From the NCBI GenBank assembly GCA_964019135.1, contig OZ025249.1:10218039-10282038 (forward strand): a stretch of 64,000 nt of DNA. The letters run 5' to 3'. Origin of the DNA: Arenicola marina. Its lineage: Eukaryota; Annelida; Polychaeta; Arenicolidae. Below the pieces are notes generated by a model, which was not told where the DNA came from, made no database searches, and saw only the letters and a program-made list of their open reading frames with translations. A program made the position numbers and the translations under genes. Each line of letters opens with the position of its first letter. The first letter of the stretch is position 1. Positions 24,551 to 36,990 of the stretch are shown here, piece by piece.

Positions 24551-24724
24551 ACCTTTGCACCAGCTACAACGCGTATTTTATCTTACTATGAGTGAACAAT
24601 TTAAGGACCTGTGAGTCAGTTATTATGGCTCCGATCACTATTAACACATCTGTCTCCCGACACCAATCACCCTTTAACCTGTCAGTGATCAAGTATCGGT
24701 CATCATTCAACTACACCTAGCTGT

Positions 24725-24848
24725 AGTGACGACAGGATCACAGGATACCGAGAGATACCGAGAGATACAGAGAGATACCGAGAGACACCGAGAGATTCCG
24801 AGAGATTCCGAATGATTCCGAGAGATTCCGAGAGATCCCGTGAGATCA
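24725..24848. repeat. 10-bp tandem repeat (CGAGAGATTC)
   Basis: About 11 copies of a decamer with CGAGAGATAC and CGAGAGATTC variants grade from left to right. Confidence 0.9.
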
Positions 24849-25269
24849 CATGAGGACCGAGGCGCGAGGAGTTGAGAATACGGTCTCCGGAATACGGCAA
24901 ACCAAATTTTGCTAACATTCAAATCCTCGAGCTTCTTTCTCGAAATGTACAAAAAAGATGTTCTTTTTGAGATATGACATATAAAGGGATGGCCAAGAAA
25001 GACCATTATTTGCGTCTAATAAAATATAAAAAACAAGAGGATTTTCAAGAATGACTGCTGCAGTTTCGTCTGAAAGTCGTTGATTTGTTTATCGTGCTAA
25101 CGACACCGCATTTGGTGATAAGGGGCGCGGCTTGAGGTAAGCAAATAAGAAGGAAGAGAGGGTTACTAGAAGGCATGTTAGAATGTTAGATGGGTGGGGG
25201 TTGGATAAGAAGATACATGTATATACGGTGTTGAGGTTTGGGGTTTGAATTACAATTGACCGGTCGTTG
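24849..25269. other. Intergenic sequence, no gene seen
   Basis: No exon, RNA gene or repeat was recognised in this short, moderately AT-rich stretch. Confidence 0.4.
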
Positions 25270-26395
25270 CATTGATTTGCGTGGCGAGATCTTGCCTTGT
25301 CTTAGCCTGGCCTTGTCTTGCGTTGCCTGGTCTCACGTTGCGTTGCTTGGTTCAGAGTTTCGCCGCCTTTCCTTGCCTGTTCTTGCTTTGCATTGGCGTG
25401 CGTTGCCTGGTCTTGCGTTGCCTGGCTTGCAGTGCTTGGTACTCTCTAGCCGTGCATTGCATTTTATGGAATTAATTTATCTTGTCCTGCGCTTCCGTAC
25501 GATGCCATGTCTGCCCGGGCTTGTTGGCTTTGCATTCATTACCTTACCTTCACTTGTCATACTTTGACCTTGTATTGCTTTGTTTTGGCTCGTCTCACCT
25601 AGCCTCACTTTGCCCTACCTTGACTTCGTCAGACGCGTCATGTATTGTATGTTACTACATTGACTTTGACTTGACCTGTCTTGTCTTATCCTGTCTTGCC
25701 TTGTCATATCATGCCTTGCCTTGTCTTGGCTTTGCTTGTCCTGTCTTTTCTTGTCCTGTCTTTGCTTGTCCTGTCTTTCCCTGTCCTGTCTTTCCCTGTC
25801 CTGTCTTTCCCTGTCCTGTCTTTCCTTGTCCTGTGTCCTGTCTTTCCTTGTCCTGTCTTTGCTTGTCCTGTCCTTCCCTGTTCTGTCTTTGATTGTCCTG
25901 TCTTTGATTGTCCTGTCTTTGCTTGTTCTGTCTTTGCTTGTCCTGTCTTTCCTTGTCCTGTCTTTGCTTGTCTTTCCTTGTCTTGTCTTTGCTTGTCTTT
26001 CCTTGTCCTGTCTTTGCTGCTCCTGTCTTTGCTTGTCCTGTCTTTCCCTGTCCTGTCTTTCCTTGTCCTGTCTTTCCTTGTCCTGTCTTTGCTGCTCCTG
26101 TCTTTGCTTGTCCTGTCTTTCCCTGTCCTGTCTTTCCCTGTCATGTCTTTCCTTGTCCTGTCTTTGCTTGTCCTGTTTTGCTTGTCCTGTCTTGCCTTAT
26201 CCTGTCTTGCCTTGCCTTGTTTCGGCTCTTCATGTCTTGCCTTATCCTGTCTTGCCTTGCCCACCTTGATTTGCCCTACTTTGCTTTGCCTTGTTCCGTG
26301 TTGTCCTGTCCTACATTACCTTACCGTTGCCTATCCTGATCTGTCCTGCATTCCCTTGTTTTGTCCTGCCTTACCTTGCCGCATCTTGTCTGTCC
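25270..26395. repeat. Pyrimidine-rich array, 15-bp core (CTGTCTTTCCTTGTC)
   Basis: The core at about 25736-26215 consists of 15-bp units CTGTCTTTCCTTGTC with CCC, GCT and GATT variants. Flanks on both sides are degenerate CCTTGTCTTG-like sequence. The frames of alternating leucine, serine and cysteine on one strand, and lysine-rich frames on the other, come from the repeat. Confidence 0.9.
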
Positions 26396-29300
26396 CCTGT
26401 CCAGGGTGGCCGATGAGGGGTAAGAGGAGCATCGGGTCATGAGGGCCTTGGTGTCTCGGTGGGTGCCCCGTCCTCGGTCCCCGACCCCCGCGACGGTCCT
26501 CGGTCGACCTTTGGCGGGTGGGAGCGCGGTGGGAGAGCGGCGGGATAAGGCTGCCGCCAGATCCCTTGGCTTTGCCACTAAGCTTGGCCGCCATCCCCGA
26601 GTCAGGTGATTGATGACAAAAGTTGATTGCATTTCGCGGGCCTGGAGAGGCCGTGGGTATCCCGGCAAGCGGCGCGATAAGGCCAGAGAGCCAACCGACG
26701 GGTCGGCAGAAGAGTGGGCTGGTTGGGCAGCCGGGGTGGGCAGTCTTCGTGACGTCGGCAGTAGCGGACCGCCCGTCGCTAGGTGGCGCTCGCGTGGGTC
26801 CCGTCTCGTAGCTGGTCACTCCCTGTCCCTGCCTCAACCCCTATATTCCATTCCCTTTCATTCCCTTCTCTATCCAGGCCTTACCGTGGACCCCCCCCCC
26901 ACCCCCTTCCCAGTCAATCCCCCTCACATACCGGCGACCCCGACTAGGCACCCTGGATGTCTACCGAGAGGACTGACCCCGGTGACTGATGACGTTCCTA
27001 GGGACGACGCGTGTTCCTCCCCCCGCCCTCCCCACATCGCCCCTCCGGCCGCCAATGACGAGCGCCTTAACCTTTCTGTCCGCTCTGCATAATCCAGTCG
27101 TAGGACTACCCCCAGCTCTTTACTCTTTGTCTTCTCCGACGCAGCAAACGGCGCATTACGACTGCACGCTGGATGTCGTCGCCATAAGTTGCCTATAACT
27201 TCACATTCCGTGAACTTTGCCTCATCGTTGGCCGATACTTCTCGATTCCATTTTTTTTACGACCAGCTGCAAGCCGTAAGAACCGCATCACGCCGTCACA
27301 AAGGACTGGAGCAGCACAGTCTCGCACAGAATCACTGGCATTCCATGTCACCATCAGTTGTGACTATAAATCTTATCAGAGGAATTTAATGTCGAAATTT
27401 GATTTAGCTTTAGTGCTTATGATTTTCTGTTACTCTACTTACACCCATATGCCTTTTTTTTAATACCATTCAATAACGTGTGCCGAGTGTACATGCTCAC
27501 AGAAGTATTAACGACAACGAGTAATTTAAAAAAAAACGTTTATATTGCGTGATTCATTTTGACTAGTAAATGGGTTTAATTTAACTATTTGCAGCTCAAA
27601 AGGCCTTTTTTCTTTGCCCCTGAAATAGAGGTCACCTCGAAGTACCACTAAGTACGACTCTTAATTTGCCTCGTAAAAATAGGTCAATGAATTGCAAATC
27701 AATGACGCCACATGGAACAATGCACAACAGTATGAAACAGATACCCACTCCCCATATCTAAACCACATGCTCCTTTTTGCAACTGATATCTTCCATCATG
27801 TTGTATTTAGTTTTTGCCTTTGACGCGACTCTTCTGTGAGCCTCTCTACAAGGAAGGATGGAACAAATGTCAGTACTTCCGCAATCGTTACAAACAAACC
27901 ATTCATTTCGTTCTATCTCACCTGTTATCGATGCTCACCCCGAGGAGCGTATCTGGATCGCTTTTCACGGATCCTCGCGCTGAGAAGTGACACCGCTCGC
28001 TTGCCTGGCAGGCCACGAAGTGCAATCATGTACGGCATATGTACCCCCGCCACCCTACTCACCCCCTCCCTACCCACCTAACCACCCCCTCGCTCCACCC
28101 ACTCCCTCGCTCAACCACCCCCGTCGCCCCGTCGTCCAGTCAATCAACATCACATGGGGTACTGCGCCCCCCCCCGACCCCTGTCCACCTTGTCCACCCC
28201 CAGCCCCATCCACCCCCCGCCCCGTCCATCCCACCCCGCACATGCCCTTACTTCACCTGTTGTTTGGCACGGCTGCATTTTTGTTTAACACTTGTGGGCG
28301 TCGAAGTGCCTTTCACAGGACTTCCAGTGCAATGTGTCTAACCTAATTGCGAGACACTCCGCGCGGCACACGCACGCGGCATCGCGCCGCGCCAGGTAGC
28401 AGAGCCAGGGGGTAGGAGAAGTAAAGGGTGAAACGTAAACCTTGTAAAACCAATATTAACAGAACAGGATTGACGACGCTAATGGGGTAAACATGAATGG
28501 CGTAAAAAGAAGAAACGAAAAATAGCAGTGAGAAGTCGCACCCTTTGCTTCAATATGTGACGACGCTCTAGGGTAAAGAAAAACATATCCCCCAGGGCGA
28601 AGTTCACGTGCTTCTGGCACTGGGGGCATCCTTGACATGATGAAGATCACCATTTGTTTTCACTATGTTGTGCGGCAAGTGGCACTTGGTCGATGTGTAG
28701 CATTCGATATTCCGCCTCAACGCTGGCCAACGAAGGCGTGGCGTAGCCAAATCGGGTCATGGGATAAGGGGCAACACGCTCAGGTAAAGTGTATATAAGT
28801 GTGGATCCTTGCCATACTAACAATTCCAGGGAGCATTTACTGACAGCTTGCGTGTTGTGGCCGCGGACATCGATGATCTAACCTTTATTGACGCTGAAAA
28901 ACAAGTCCAAATATTTTTTACCATAGATCGATACTTTATGTTTCGGCATAAATGCAGACTGACATATCTTGGTTACGGTGATGTAATAATATGTGCGTAA
29001 GTTTGTTTTAACTATATAATGGTAGCCGTGCAAGCCAGTTAGTTACCCTGCATTGCGTGTGCTATCCTGCTATCTGGTAACTGATTCTGTCTGGATAATT
29101 GCGTGGCGCGCATCCACAAGAACTCGAAACGTCCGCTAATATCTCTTCATCGCTGTCGCCAGTCTATTTGATAAATAAACCACGTTTATCTGGCGGGGTA
29201 ATCAGATACTTATTGGCGTTCTTAAAATTGATTGATCCTTACTTTTTTTGCTTTTCTAACTGCAATCGAGAGCTGCCCTATGTTAAGCATGTACCTACTG

Positions 29301-29546
29301 AATGAAAGGTCGATCCAAGTCGGTTGTGCCATTAGAATCATGCGACGCCGAAGCTAATGCGTGTGTTCATTGTGTTTGCCATGCCAGGCCGCGCCTCGCC
29401 GTGCCATGTTTCTCCGCTGCGTCCTATTCTCATTTGAGCCAATCCAGTCTTTACGTGAGGTAGTCAGTCAACAGGTCACATGGCCCATTCCTAACTCCTC
29501 ACAGCGGTCGTGTAACGCACGTTTCGATTGGGCCAACGTAGCCATT
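26396..29546. other. Intergenic sequence, no gene seen
   Basis: GC-rich, proline-coding sequence lies at 26870-27120 and 28030-28250, and AT-rich sequence lies between. A TATA-box-like TATATAAG lies at 28792-28799, but no exon follows. I could not support any gene here. Confidence 0.4.
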
Positions 29547-29648
29547 GAAGCTGCCTAGCCATAGAAGCTACGTGGCCATTGAAGCTGCCTAGCCATAGAA
29601 GCTACGTGGCCATTGAAGCTGCCTAGCCATAGAAGCTACGTGGCCATT
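29547..29648. repeat. 34-bp tandem repeat x3
   Basis: Three identical 34-bp copies begin at 29547, 29581 and 29615, each with GAAGCTGCCTAGCCATAGAA and CTACGTGGCCATT. Partial copies flank them on each side. Identity implies recent amplification. Confidence 0.95.
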
Positions 29649-31182
29649 GAAGCCAACGTACCCCTTGTAGCCATCTTATATTACGCTGTGTGTACGTCTG
29701 ATGCCATTACACCGTTTAATGACTCACATAAGGCTCACGATTGGATCAGATAGGACAGCGTATGTACAGACATGAAATGCCGATGAGAAGTGTTAACCGG
29801 CATCATGCATCAAATATAATGGTATGTACAACCAATGTATGCACACAGACATATCGTGGCAATGCAGGATGGTCACCTATCGGTCGTATAGTAAAAAAAA
29901 ACCCGAAGATGAGTGTTACCAAGCCATGGAAGAACAGCTCATGTTCACGTATTGAGTTTGGTGCTAACACAAAAGCACAATAAGGATAACTGGGGATAAC
30001 CAGGGATGAAGCAATTGATAAATGGGGCGTGTTAAAGGGTTGGGTCGCTACGTCTGACGTCATAGCTGGCCCGCTTAGCGACCAATCGCCACTGCATATG
30101 GCCTTATCCCTGCGCATTCACAGCATTGTTGATACACAATGGGCGAGTGAAGCACATTATTAGTGGCGGTAGATAGCTATCACCATGTCAGGGCTATGTT
30201 TGTGTATGTGTCTGTCTGTCACTCATTGTCTCTCTATCTCTGTGTCTTAGTCTCTATCTCTTTCTCTGTCTCTTTCTTTCTCTCGTTCTCTCTCTTTCTC
30301 TCTCTCTTTATCTCTCTCGCGCGCTCTCTCCGTCGCTACATGTGAGTGGCCCATCTGGCAAAAACTGCCAAGGTCATCGACACAGTTATTGACTTATTAT
30401 TGATTGCGGTGTAAGTCCCCCTCGCCTCGCCTTTGGTTTGTAGTTGTTATAGTCCGCCTGGTCTCGCTGCTACTACCGGTGAGGTTACCCCGACCGCTCG
30501 GCCACTCGCCCACTCCAGGTGACGACGGACCGTTAGCTTTAAGGTGGCTCCTGTCGGATGTCGTCGCACCGGTAATAAGGACGGACAACGCCAGTAACAC
30601 CAGGAGCGTCAGCATCCGCGGCAGGCAGGCAGGCTGGCTGGCAGCAAGCATGCCGGTATCCGTGGAGGATAGCACTCACGTACCGCCACCTGTGAGACTC
30701 ACTCCTACATCTCTCGGCACTAATAATGTCGCATGGCCGCATGGCCATGCACGCCGCTTGGCACATCACTTGCTGGCAATGCTTTTCGTGCCCTACATTT
30801 TTTGTTTACCGCCGGGGAATGTAATATCGAATAATAGTCCCGCGATCTGTCAATAGCTCCATCCGGGGCAGCTGTTTGTCTTTTCACAATCCCGAAGCGA
30901 AGCAATAAGATGTGATATCGACAACATATCTGGCCCCGTCAATGTTTGTCTCCAACTGTTTGTCTGTTTTAGAGTCAAGAAACAGCGGCTGATAACGGTT
31001 TGATCTTCTTCATGTCCTGTGTGGGCTTGTCTGCCCCTATATACAACAGTTTTTAATGTGTTTTTTTCTTCGTATATTCGTTTTTTTGGTTAAATATATG
31101 GACTTATTTGGATAGGTGGGACGGCTTTGCCTCCTAGGTTTGATGTGATGCCTTTCTAATACGTGGTTATTTGTTGTTTCAG
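29649..31182. other. Sequence upstream of candidate exon
   Basis: A perfect CRE octamer lies at 30055-30062, followed by GACCAATCGCC, a CCAAT-like motif. A (TC)n-rich tract occupies about 30200-30335. No first exon could be identified, although this region is upstream of the candidate PDE7 exon at 31183. Confidence 0.35.
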
Positions 31183-31249
31183 AGGAGGGCTGACAATGCC
31201 ACACCACACGACTCGGCCGAGAAGAACTCCATATGCGTCCACGCCACTG
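31183..31249 (+). CDS. Candidate upstream exon of the PDE7 gene
   Basis: A good acceptor (TTGTTGTTTCAG) and donor (ACTG|GTTAGT) bound 67 nt. In the chosen frame it reads RRADNATPHDSAEKNSICVHAT. The segment NSICVHAT resembles the region just before the G-D-(I/V)-R motif near the N terminus of vertebrate PDE7. The exon ends in phase 1, which fits the start phase of the exon at 51140. A second frame is also open, and the implied intron is almost 20 kb. One more frame-neutral exon could sit between them. The assignment is tentative. Confidence 0.4.
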
Positions 31250-31289
31250 GTTAGTATGCTTACTTTTTTTATCGTTCATGAACGTAGAG

Positions 31290-31425
31290 GTAGAGGATTG
31301 GGGACACTCACTGCCTCAGTTGGTTAGCGGTTGTGGGTTAGAACCCTTAAACCTTCATCTTATCTAGGGAACATTCTATCCCGATTTAGGCTTCACGTGC
31401 ACAAAAGTGGCATAAAACTCCAAAA
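31290..31425 (+). mobile_element. Decayed SINE, second family
   Basis: A B-box-like GTGGGTTAGAACCC is followed by GGCTTCACGTGCACAAAAGT and GGCATAAAACTCC, matching the core seen at 9185-9363. The boundaries are approximate. Confidence 0.5.
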
Positions 31426-32519
31426 TATTATTCCCGAAGCACCATGGATCATTGCTTTGCAGGCGCTTATATTCGAACCAATATATAAACTAATATATTG
31501 ATTCGGTTCTTTTCTTGCCTGTCAGGCGATTTTTTTTTTCAAATAATATCTTCGTTTTCATTGAACGTCGGTCCGGTTTATCACATATGAACGCCAAGGT
31601 GGCATCAAAAAGAAAGAAAAAGAAAACAAATCCCATTTATCCATTCCTTCTTTTTTCGCTATGTTGACAGCTACTCCGCTACTCAGCTGAACGACTGCAA
31701 ATCTTTTGGAAACTGTATAATCGTATTCGTTCCATTTGTTGTTATGGGACGTTTGTTTAGTTGCGGATGGCTAACTTGATTCCTGTTAATGTACCTTCGC
31801 TGCCCGCCTACAGTGGGGCCACGAAGCCCGTGTAGCGGGCAGTGACAGGAGATGAATCTAATGGCTGGGCCATAACCAGGCCTTGTACTTACCTATCGCC
31901 TTGTCCGCAATCGCCCACTGCACCTTCCCCACCCTCTCCCCAGTCTCCCCTCCCTCCCTATCTTCCCACTTCCCCGCTTCCCCCTCCCGGGATGGCTTTC
32001 CTTGACCTTGTCATGACATTGCGTCGGATCGTTCTATTTTTTCCCCACTGGGAAGATTCCCATTTTTGGGCCAGAAACCTGGTGGCCCCAGGTTCAACGG
32101 CTGCACCGAGACAGTTACTGGTTACTGGTTGGCCGATGCGTCCGGGGAGGGCGGGAGGGAGGAAGAGAAAATCTGCCGTCCACACGAGCAGCAGTGGAGT
32201 TAAGCCGGAGAAAATAACTATCTGGAAGAAAAGCACATGGATATTTCAGATATGTTTTTTTTTGTATGTTTTGGTGGTGGTGGGTGGGATAAGCAAGCTT
32301 ATGGGCGTGGAAGGACAAGAGAAGTGCAGGAGAGAATCCTTGGGAGGAAGAGAGAAGGCTAGATGAAGAAACTAGACTAGACGAAGGAACTATGGTGGGG
32401 TGGGGGTGGGCAGGTGGGGTGTTGTGTTGCGGGGAAGCACAGGGCTCGAACGGCGGAAGTTACCAACAGATTTATGTACACGGTAAATGGAGATGCTTGT
32501 TATAAGATGGCATTGATGG
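31426..32519 (+). other. Possible intron sequence, no exon seen
   Basis: If the 31183 exon is real this is its downstream intron. Open frames here are short and unsupported. Nothing resembling an exon of the missing N-terminal PDE7 segment was found. Confidence 0.35.
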
Positions 32520-32680
32520 AATCGGGAGGAATGGTGGTGCGAGCTGTGAGTGGTGGTGCGAGCTGTGAGTGGTGGTGATGGTGGTGGGGCGAGCTGATGG
32601 TAATGGTAGTGGTGGTGGGGTGAGTTGATGGAGATGATGGTGGTGTTGGTGGTGGTGATGGTGGAATCTGGACGAGAATG
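32520..32680. repeat. GGTGGTGATGGT-like simple repeat
   Basis: Purine-rich trinucleotide-like repeats of GGTGGTG and GATGGT occur with interspersed GAGCTG. The period is irregular. Confidence 0.8.
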
Positions 32681-32709
32681 GTTGTTATATTTTCATTGTC
32701 ATATTATAT

Positions 32710-32825
32710 TTATCTTATCTGCTCATGTCATTTTATCATTCTCGTTCAACAGGACTTGTGCTAATGTTTATTGTTGACTTTTACATACCGACGTTAAATA
32801 AAACATTATCTTATCTTATCCTAAG
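32710..32825 (+). mobile_element. Probable 3' end of a second LINE-like element
   Basis: The sequence CGTTAAATAAAACATTATC runs directly into TTATCTTATC units. An AATAAA signal (about 32799-32804) right before a short pentamer tail resembles non-LTR element 3' ends. No coding part is present. This is an inference from structure only. Confidence 0.4.
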
Positions 32826-34590
32826 ACTCGGGGATTGTGACCCCGGCCAGGCGGGGCCAGGGCATGGCGCAGATAATGGATGTCAGAGCTTTAGTAAACA
32901 GGGGTGATGGGAGAACATTTTGTGGATGATGGTGATAACAATTGGTAACTGATACTGATGTTACCGTCACATATTAATGATGGTGACTGAAGTGCTACGA
33001 TTCTCAGCATGGTGATAATAATTGATGAGCAACGATTATCGTCATGGTTTATAACAATTCCAGGCACTGATGCTGATTGGGATGCGTGTTAATAATGACT
33101 GTCATAAGGTCTAACAATGATTGCCACGTTGCCGATCGTGATTGGCATGCACGCCGAGTAAGCCGATGAATCGTTCTGCGCATCGACCGACGTAAAAATA
33201 TTCCCTGCGACTTAAAAACAGCCTATAGAGCCCAAGGAACGTTGAGGATCCCCTTTTAGAGCCCGGTCACAGCCCCGCCCAGCGTGGCCACAATGGCTGT
33301 TCCCATTCCGCTTACCCCCGCCCCCGTCATTCCCTCCCGTTAACCCTCCCCCGTCACTCCTCCCCACCCCCACCCCACCACCCCCAACGCCACCAACCCC
33401 GACACTTCGCGTTGCTAGGCAGGACGTGCCAGGGCATCACGTGCCCCGACTGTTGCCACGGAGTTAGCCCGACTATTCCTAATTTACCGGTTTTGGCCAT
33501 CTTCTTCGCCGACTAGCTTGGCCTGGGAAAAAAAGACCCTGCCCCGATCTTCTTGACATGCCTTGGTCATAAAGTCTTCCCCCCGGCCCGGCTCGACGGT
33601 GTGTACGACAAGAGGTCGAGACGGCCGGCCTGGCGTGATCTCATGCTAAGGCAAGGGCCCTGGAGCCGTTAATACTTGATCCCAGCAATGGATTAAACCT
33701 GTTTTTCTGGCTCGTTCACACGTCCGGCTCTGTTTTTTTTTGTGTTGTCAAAAAACTTTTTTTTTTTTTTTTTTATAAGCTTTTCGACTCGAGGACAAAA
33801 TCTCCCTTTCACCCATCAGCGCTATATCCAGGCATGCCAGTAGGCGCAGTCCGATTGGCTCTGCTTTCTCCGCCTCTCCCCCTCTCCCCGCCGCCCTGCC
33901 AGTTTTTCCTTGCCTCCTCACCCCCCCCCCCCTCCCTCTGGAGGGTCTTCGCGCTGTTCCCTCTTTTTTAAAGAACACACATCTCTCTTCGGAACATCTA
34001 GATCACCCCTCTCTCTTCCTCCTCGCCCCATGGCTTTTCTCCTGCTCCATCCGCCTTGCTCTCGTCTATCCATCCCTTGCCCTGCTCCTGTCCCTCTCCC
34101 TCCCAATCCCTCTCCCCCTCTCCTTCGCTTTCTTCCTCTCCTTCCCTCCTCCCCCTCTCGTTTTTTCCTCTCATCCCCCCCCCCCTCTCGCTATCCCCTC
34201 CTCCTTCCTCTCGCCGTCTGCCCCCCAGTCGGTTTCCCCCAGCCCTGCCACCTGTTTATAAAGGAAGCGTGGCGAACCCTGCGACCTTGGAAGTCGTCCA
34301 GATTCCCGGGATAATTCTGGGAGATGCTAAGAAAGGTATTAAGTCGTTGAGGCCCGGTGACAAATTCCCTGCCTTCTCCAGATGCCTGGCTTACAATGGC
34401 GATGCCGTTACCCTGGAAACGTGTTTAGGCAGCGATGGGAGGTATGAGTGAGGGTGAGTGGTACGGGCCATGTGGCGGGGGTGAGGGTAGTACAGGGGAG
34501 GGGAGGGGAGGGGGGGGGGGTTGAATCTCGCGGAGAAGGATGGACCTCTAAAAGCAATGTAACGGCGCTGATTACGTCTGGCGGTGGAGA
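32826..34590. other. Sequence with C/T-rich tracts, no gene seen
   Basis: A poly-T run lies near 33757-33773 and a strongly pyrimidine-rich tract at 33895-34230. An open stretch at 34260-34450 reads without stops but matches no family and lacks clear splice borders. Confidence 0.35.
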
Positions 34591-34770
34591 GGGATTGGGG
34601 AGAGGAGATGGTCATGGTCATGGCGGGGCTGACGGTGATGGTGGTGGTCATGGCGGGGCTGACGGTGATGGTGGTGGCGGCAGTGATGGTGGGGATGGTG
34701 GTAATTGTGGTTAGGGTGGTAATTGTGGTTATGGTGGTAACTGTGGTTATGGTGGTGATGGGGGAGATGG
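34591..34770. repeat. GGTGATGG-type repeats with a 36-bp duplication
   Basis: Two copies of a 36-bp unit containing GGTCATGGCGGGGCTGACGG (about 34610-34680) are followed by shorter GGTGGTAATTGTGGTTAT repeats. Confidence 0.8.
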
Positions 34771-34774
34771 TAGG

Positions 34775-34895
34775 GGTGTTCTGCGTTCGAGTCCGGCTCG
34801 GGATTCTAACCTAGACATGTTTCATCGTCCCGGGAGATTCCTTGGCCTAGTTAAGCCTTCTGTGCACAGCAGTGGCCTGAACACCGGCATGACCA
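34775..34895 (+). mobile_element. Decayed SINE, second family
   Basis: A B-box-like GCGTTCGAGTCCGG, then GAGATTCCTTGGCC and CTGTGCACAGCAGTGGCC, follow the order of the family core at 9185-9363. It is strongly diverged. Confidence 0.45.
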
Positions 34896-35065
34896 TGGGC
34901 ATGGTCATGGTCATGGTGCCCAATTTGTCTATGCCTTTTCCTTTTCCTTTCTTTTTCTGACTGGATGCTAGTGAGACCACAGCATTATCTGGTGATCGTT
35001 TGCGTTAATAAAGACATTTCGAATCAGTTTCTCAGATTTTTCCTTTTCTTTGAATCTTTTCCCCA

Positions 35066-35115
35066 ACTCTGTCCATGAGCCTTAGCTCTAAATATCATGA
35101 ATTTGATACTTCTCT
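35066..35115 (+). repeat. Dispersed ~50-bp repeat, copy A
   Basis: ACTCTGTCCATGAGCC followed by TAGCTCTAAATATCATGAAT and TTGATACTTCT recurs at 38714-38763 with about two changes. It is part of an unclassified interspersed element. Confidence 0.75.
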
Positions 35116-35890
35116 CATGTCTCGTTCGGTCATTGGCCCTCTGATCGGATCTGATCTCCAACTTATGTTTGGCAACTGTAAGCCGGGTCGCTGGCTCCAA
35201 TCCGCCTCGGCACTCTCACTTGGAGGCGCCACGGAGGGGAGGGGGGTGGGGGGTTGATGACCGCATTATGTCCCCAGCCCCTCCCTGTCCCTCCGACCTG
35301 CGTCACACCCCAGCATTGTGGCGCACACCACCCAGCTAATGACTGGCCGGCAAGAATGGCTTGATATTCCTGTAAGCATGATTATGCTGTCATCATCTGG
35401 CCGTCTTCAGCCCTCGGTCGCACCGACCCAGGCAAAGAAAAAGATCGGCTTTCAGCTGCATTCGGCCAGCTTTGTCCCAACCTACGTACCTACCCTCGCC
35501 TTAGCCCCATGCTGACGCCTAAAACCAGCTTGCCGGCCTTGGGGAAAATGCTGCAATCACTAGGAATAACCTTTTTGGGTCTCACCGCTGCGCCGACGAA
35601 CTGGATTACACACGACAGTATCATGGAGTTCTTATATCGGGCGTCGCTATGGCTTTGGTAGATCATGTTCGCCTTTCTCGGCGGCCGGGGAGGTATCCCC
35701 GACGTGTTGTGCGCTATATATGATCTCGCGGTTTCAATTTATATCCACATTTAGACCGGCTGCAGTTACTTTATCTCAACAACATGCTATAAAGGGATGT
35801 CTTCATGAAAGGGAACGAGCTAGAAATAGCATCTTCTCCCCGAAGCTACACCGTTTTGCAATGGTTGGCTTTTAATACAGTGGCGGAACA
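35116..35890. other. Intergenic or intronic sequence, no gene seen
   Basis: No repeat or exon was recognised. If the gene extends to 31183, this is part of its large first intron. Confidence 0.35.
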
Positions 35891-36690
35891 TCAGCCACGG
35901 TGAAGCGGCCGAGACCTCACCCGTCAGCCACCGTGAGGCGACCGAGACCTCACCCGTCAGCCACGGTGAGGCGACCGAAACCTTACCCCTCAGCCCCCGT
36001 GAGGCGGCCGAGACCTCACCCGTCAGCCACCGTGAGGCGGCCGATACCTTACCCATCAGCTCCCGTGAGGCGGCCGAGACCTCACCCGTCAGCCACCGTG
36101 AGGCGACCGAAACATTACCCGTCAGCCACGGTGAGGCGGCCGAGACCTTACCCGTCAGCCACGGTGAGGCGGCCGAGACCTCACCCGTCAGCCACCGTGA
36201 GGCGACCGAGACCTTACCCGTCAGCCAGGGTGAGGCGGCCGAGCCCTTACCCGTCAGCCACCGTGAGGCGGCCGAAACCTTACCCTTCACCCACCGTGAG
36301 GCGGCCGAGACCTTACCCGTCAGCCACCGTGAGGCGGCCGAAACCTTACCCTTCAGCCACCGTGAGGCGGCCGAGACCTTACCCGTCAGCCACCGTGAGG
36401 CGGCCAAGACCTCACCCGTCAGCCACCGTGAGGCGGCCGAGACCTCACCCGTCAGCCACCGTGAGGCGGCCGAGACAACACCCGTCAGCCACCGTTAGGC
36501 GGCCGATACCTTACCCGTCAGCCACGGTGAGGCGGCCGAGATCTTACCCGTCAGCCACCGTGAGGCGGCCGAAACCTTACCCGTCAGCCACCGTGAGGCG
36601 GCCGAAACCTTACCCGTCAGCCACCGTGAGGCGGCCGAAACCTTACCTGTCAGTCACCGTGAGGCGGCCGAGACCTTACCGTCACCCGTC
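35891..36690. repeat. 33-bp minisatellite
   Basis: About 24 copies of a 33-bp unit are built of GTGAGGCGGCCGAGACCTT and ACCCGTCAGCCACC. Variants include CGACCGAAACC and TCAGCCCCC. The repeated RPRPYPSATVR and WLTGKVSAASR frames on the two strands are by-products of an 11-codon stop-free unit. Each unit contains a GTGAGG donor-like hexamer. Confidence 0.97.
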
Positions 36691-36990
36691 AGCCGTCAGT
36701 GTTTCAGTCTGTCAGTCAATCCAGCTGTCAGTCAATGTGTCAGTGAGTCAGTCAATGTGTCAGTGAGTCAGTCAATGTGTCAGTCAGTCAGTGTGTCAGT
36801 CAGTCAGTCAGTGTGTCAGTCAGTCAGTCAGTGTGTCAGTCAGTCAATGTGTCAGTCAGTCAACGTGTCAGTCAGTCAATGTGTCAGTCAGTCAACGTGT
36901 CAGTCAGTCAATGTGTCAGTCAGTCAATGTGTCAGTGAATCAGGCTGTCAGTCATCCAGGCTGTCAGTCAGTGAGGTTGTCAGTCGGAGC
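36691..36990. repeat. (GTCA)n-based array
   Basis: Tetramer GTCA runs are interrupted regularly by ATGT and ACGT, giving a CAGTCAGTCAATGTGT-like 16-bp composite unit that decays at both ends. Confidence 0.9.

Noticed and set aside
28792..28799. TATA box of a gene
   Set aside because: TATATAAG is a good match, but no exon or open frame follows within several hundred bases.
34260..34450. Coding exon reading GSVANPATLEVVQIPG
   Set aside because: It is open, but lies in a frame dominated by low-complexity sequence, has no clear splice borders, and shows no family resemblance.
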